64,000 nt of DNA from Phoma sp. XZ068. Its lineage: Eukaryota; Ascomycota; Dothideomycetes; Pleosporales; Didymellaceae. The notes below the pieces were generated by a model. That model was not told the origin of the DNA. It searched no databases and saw nothing but the letters and a program-made list of their open reading frames with translations. The translations under genes and the position numbers were made by a program. Shown here in pieces: positions 62,985 to 64,000 of this stretch. Location of the stretch: positions 1 to 64,000 of the forward strand of contig RBKR01000002.1 of assembly GCA_004835665.1 (NCBI GenBank). The letters are read 5' to 3'. Position 1 is the stretch's first letter, and each line of letters opens with the position of its first letter.

Positions 62985-64000
62985 ATGATCGTCAAAGCAG
63001 AGTCTCCACCCGCCGAGGACCTCAGGTCGTTCCACCTCTCATTCCTAGACCAGAACGCTGTTCGCGTCTATACTCAAACACTATGCATATTTCCTGTGAG
63101 TATTTCGACACCAAAGCGTGCAATTGCTAACAAATGTTGTGTAGTTTCCAGACCAGAACAACGCGGAGGCTGCCATTCAGGCTCTCGACGCTGGGCTGCG
63201 CCTTACGCTCCAGAAGTTCCCATTCCTCGCTGGGAAGCTTAGCCTTGCCGACGGTGGTTCAGGCAGACTGCAGCTCCAGCATCCTGTCGATATTACGGAC
63301 CGAAAGGCGACAGAGGGGCTATTCGCCGCCAAGCAGATCCTCGTGGAGGATTTCCCCTATCCTTATGAGGCACTCAAAAAGGCCGGCATGCCACCGAGCG
63401 CGTTCAAGTGTGCCACGTTTCTTCCAGACGACTTCGCGAATTATCCAGGTGTCCCCGCCAACGGCGAGGGGCTTTGTGACTTCGAGCGTAGCGAAGCCCC
63501 AGTGATGAGGGTGCAAGCATGCTTCATCCCCGGCGGACTTGTCCTGAGCATTTACGTTCACCACAGCGTATTGGACTTCCACGGCATCTCGACGTTCTGG
63601 GAATCGTTCGCCACGAACGTCTCTCACGTTGCACGGAAGCATGGTTCCAGGGATTTGGGCCCAGGTAACACTCAGCACTGACATTGACTATTGTCTGGCT
63701 AACCTCAATAGCGCCTCTAAGTATAGCCGATTATCAATCTTCACTACGGGCCAAGCTTGACGAGCGTGTGTCTTACAAGGGAACGCAACGCCCAACAGCA
63801 GACTGCTATTGCGAAGGCACTTTCCAGTACAAGAAGACATTGCCGGACAGCACTGAATGCACGCAACGTCTTTTTGTTCTACCTGCGGCTCGCGTTCGTG
63901 AGTACCGTGAACGTCTGCGACCACATTTCCCGCCGTCCTCGCCTCCCACACTCTGCAATGTCCTTGCTGCTCTGGTATGGACGCATGTTACACGCGCAAG
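62985..64000 (+). CDS. BAHD-type acyltransferase (trichothecene acetyltransferase-like), 3' truncated
   Basis: Exons 62985-63095, 63145-63664 and 63712 to the window end, with GT-AG introns of 49 and 47 nt in matching phase, give about 305 residues before the sequence stops. The start MIVKAESPPAEDLRSFHLS and DQNAVRVYTQTLCIFPFPDQ fit the N-terminus of the PF02458 transferase family. The catalytic H-x3-D is HHSVLD in VHHSVLDFHGISTFW. The C-terminal D-F-G-W-G motif would lie beyond the window. These enzymes transfer acyl groups from acyl-CoA to hydroxyls or amines, often on secondary metabolites. No polyketide or peptide synthetase is visible in this window. Confidence 0.85.

Noticed and set aside
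33509..64000. Secondary-metabolite gene cluster
   Set aside because: A monooxygenase, a dienelactone hydrolase, a synthetase and an acyltransferase are present, but no polyketide synthase, NRPS, terpene synthase or dimethylallyl transferase is visible, and unrelated genes lie between them.

Overview
This window is a chromosome end of a filamentous ascomycete (Pezizomycotina; I lean to Dothideomycetes but cannot prove it). The first 86 bases are CCCTAA telomere repeats. The genes have short introns (about 45-75 nt) with GT-AG ends and CTAAC-like branch points. An AT-rich retroelement carries stop codons and missense changes of the kind left by repeat-induced point mutation (RIP). Several families are typical of fungi: HET domain, Zn2Cys6 regulators, hydrophobins, GH71 and DUF1996.

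Layout. Bases 1-4000 hold the telomere, a pyrimidine-rich low-complexity stretch, short tandem arrays and a subtelomeric repeat module containing interstitial telomere motifs. Bases 4004-10672 hold a telomere-linked RecQ-type helicase gene (OrsD-like zinc-finger N-terminus, RecQ motor in the C-terminal half) that reads toward the telomere, and a divergent 597-codon gene of unknown function that starts about 210 bp away. Bases 11070-16650 are a RIP-degraded Ty3/gypsy chromovirus, in which reverse transcriptase, RNase H, integrase and chromodomain can still be read through many stops. Bases 16650-31700 are gene-poor. They contain a tandem pair of small membrane-protein genes (one frameshifted), two hydrophobin genes, and relics of a sphingolipid desaturase, a HET protein and a medium-chain dehydrogenase.

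From about 31.7 kb the window is gene-rich. The genes are an SDR oxidoreductase; a Zn2Cys6 regulator of CTF1 type; a divergent pair made of a peroxisomal enoyl-CoA isomerase (C-terminus HKL) and a 2,4-dienoyl-CoA reductase-like gene; a decayed THEM6-like thioesterase; an NCS1 permease; a secreted DUF1996 protein; a Baeyer-Villiger-type flavin monooxygenase; a second enoyl-CoA hydratase/isomerase (C-terminus AKI); a second Zn2Cys6 regulator; a HET protein; a GH71 alpha-1,3-glucanase; a dienelactone hydrolase; a malonyl/acyl-CoA synthetase (C-terminus AKL); and the 5' part of a BAHD-type acyltransferase cut by the window end.

How the genes may work together. The synthetase, the two isomerase-family enzymes and the dienoyl-CoA reductase form a set for activating and beta-oxidising unsaturated or unusual acyl chains in peroxisomes. 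Two Zn2Cys6 regulators lie beside them. CCTCGG/CCGAGG hexamers, the core bound by the FarA/CTF1 fatty-acid regulators, occur in the shared isomerase/reductase promoter, upstream of the first regulator, upstream of the monooxygenase and upstream of the second isomerase. The linkage is inference from gene content and motifs. The same hexamer also occurs upstream of some unrelated genes here.
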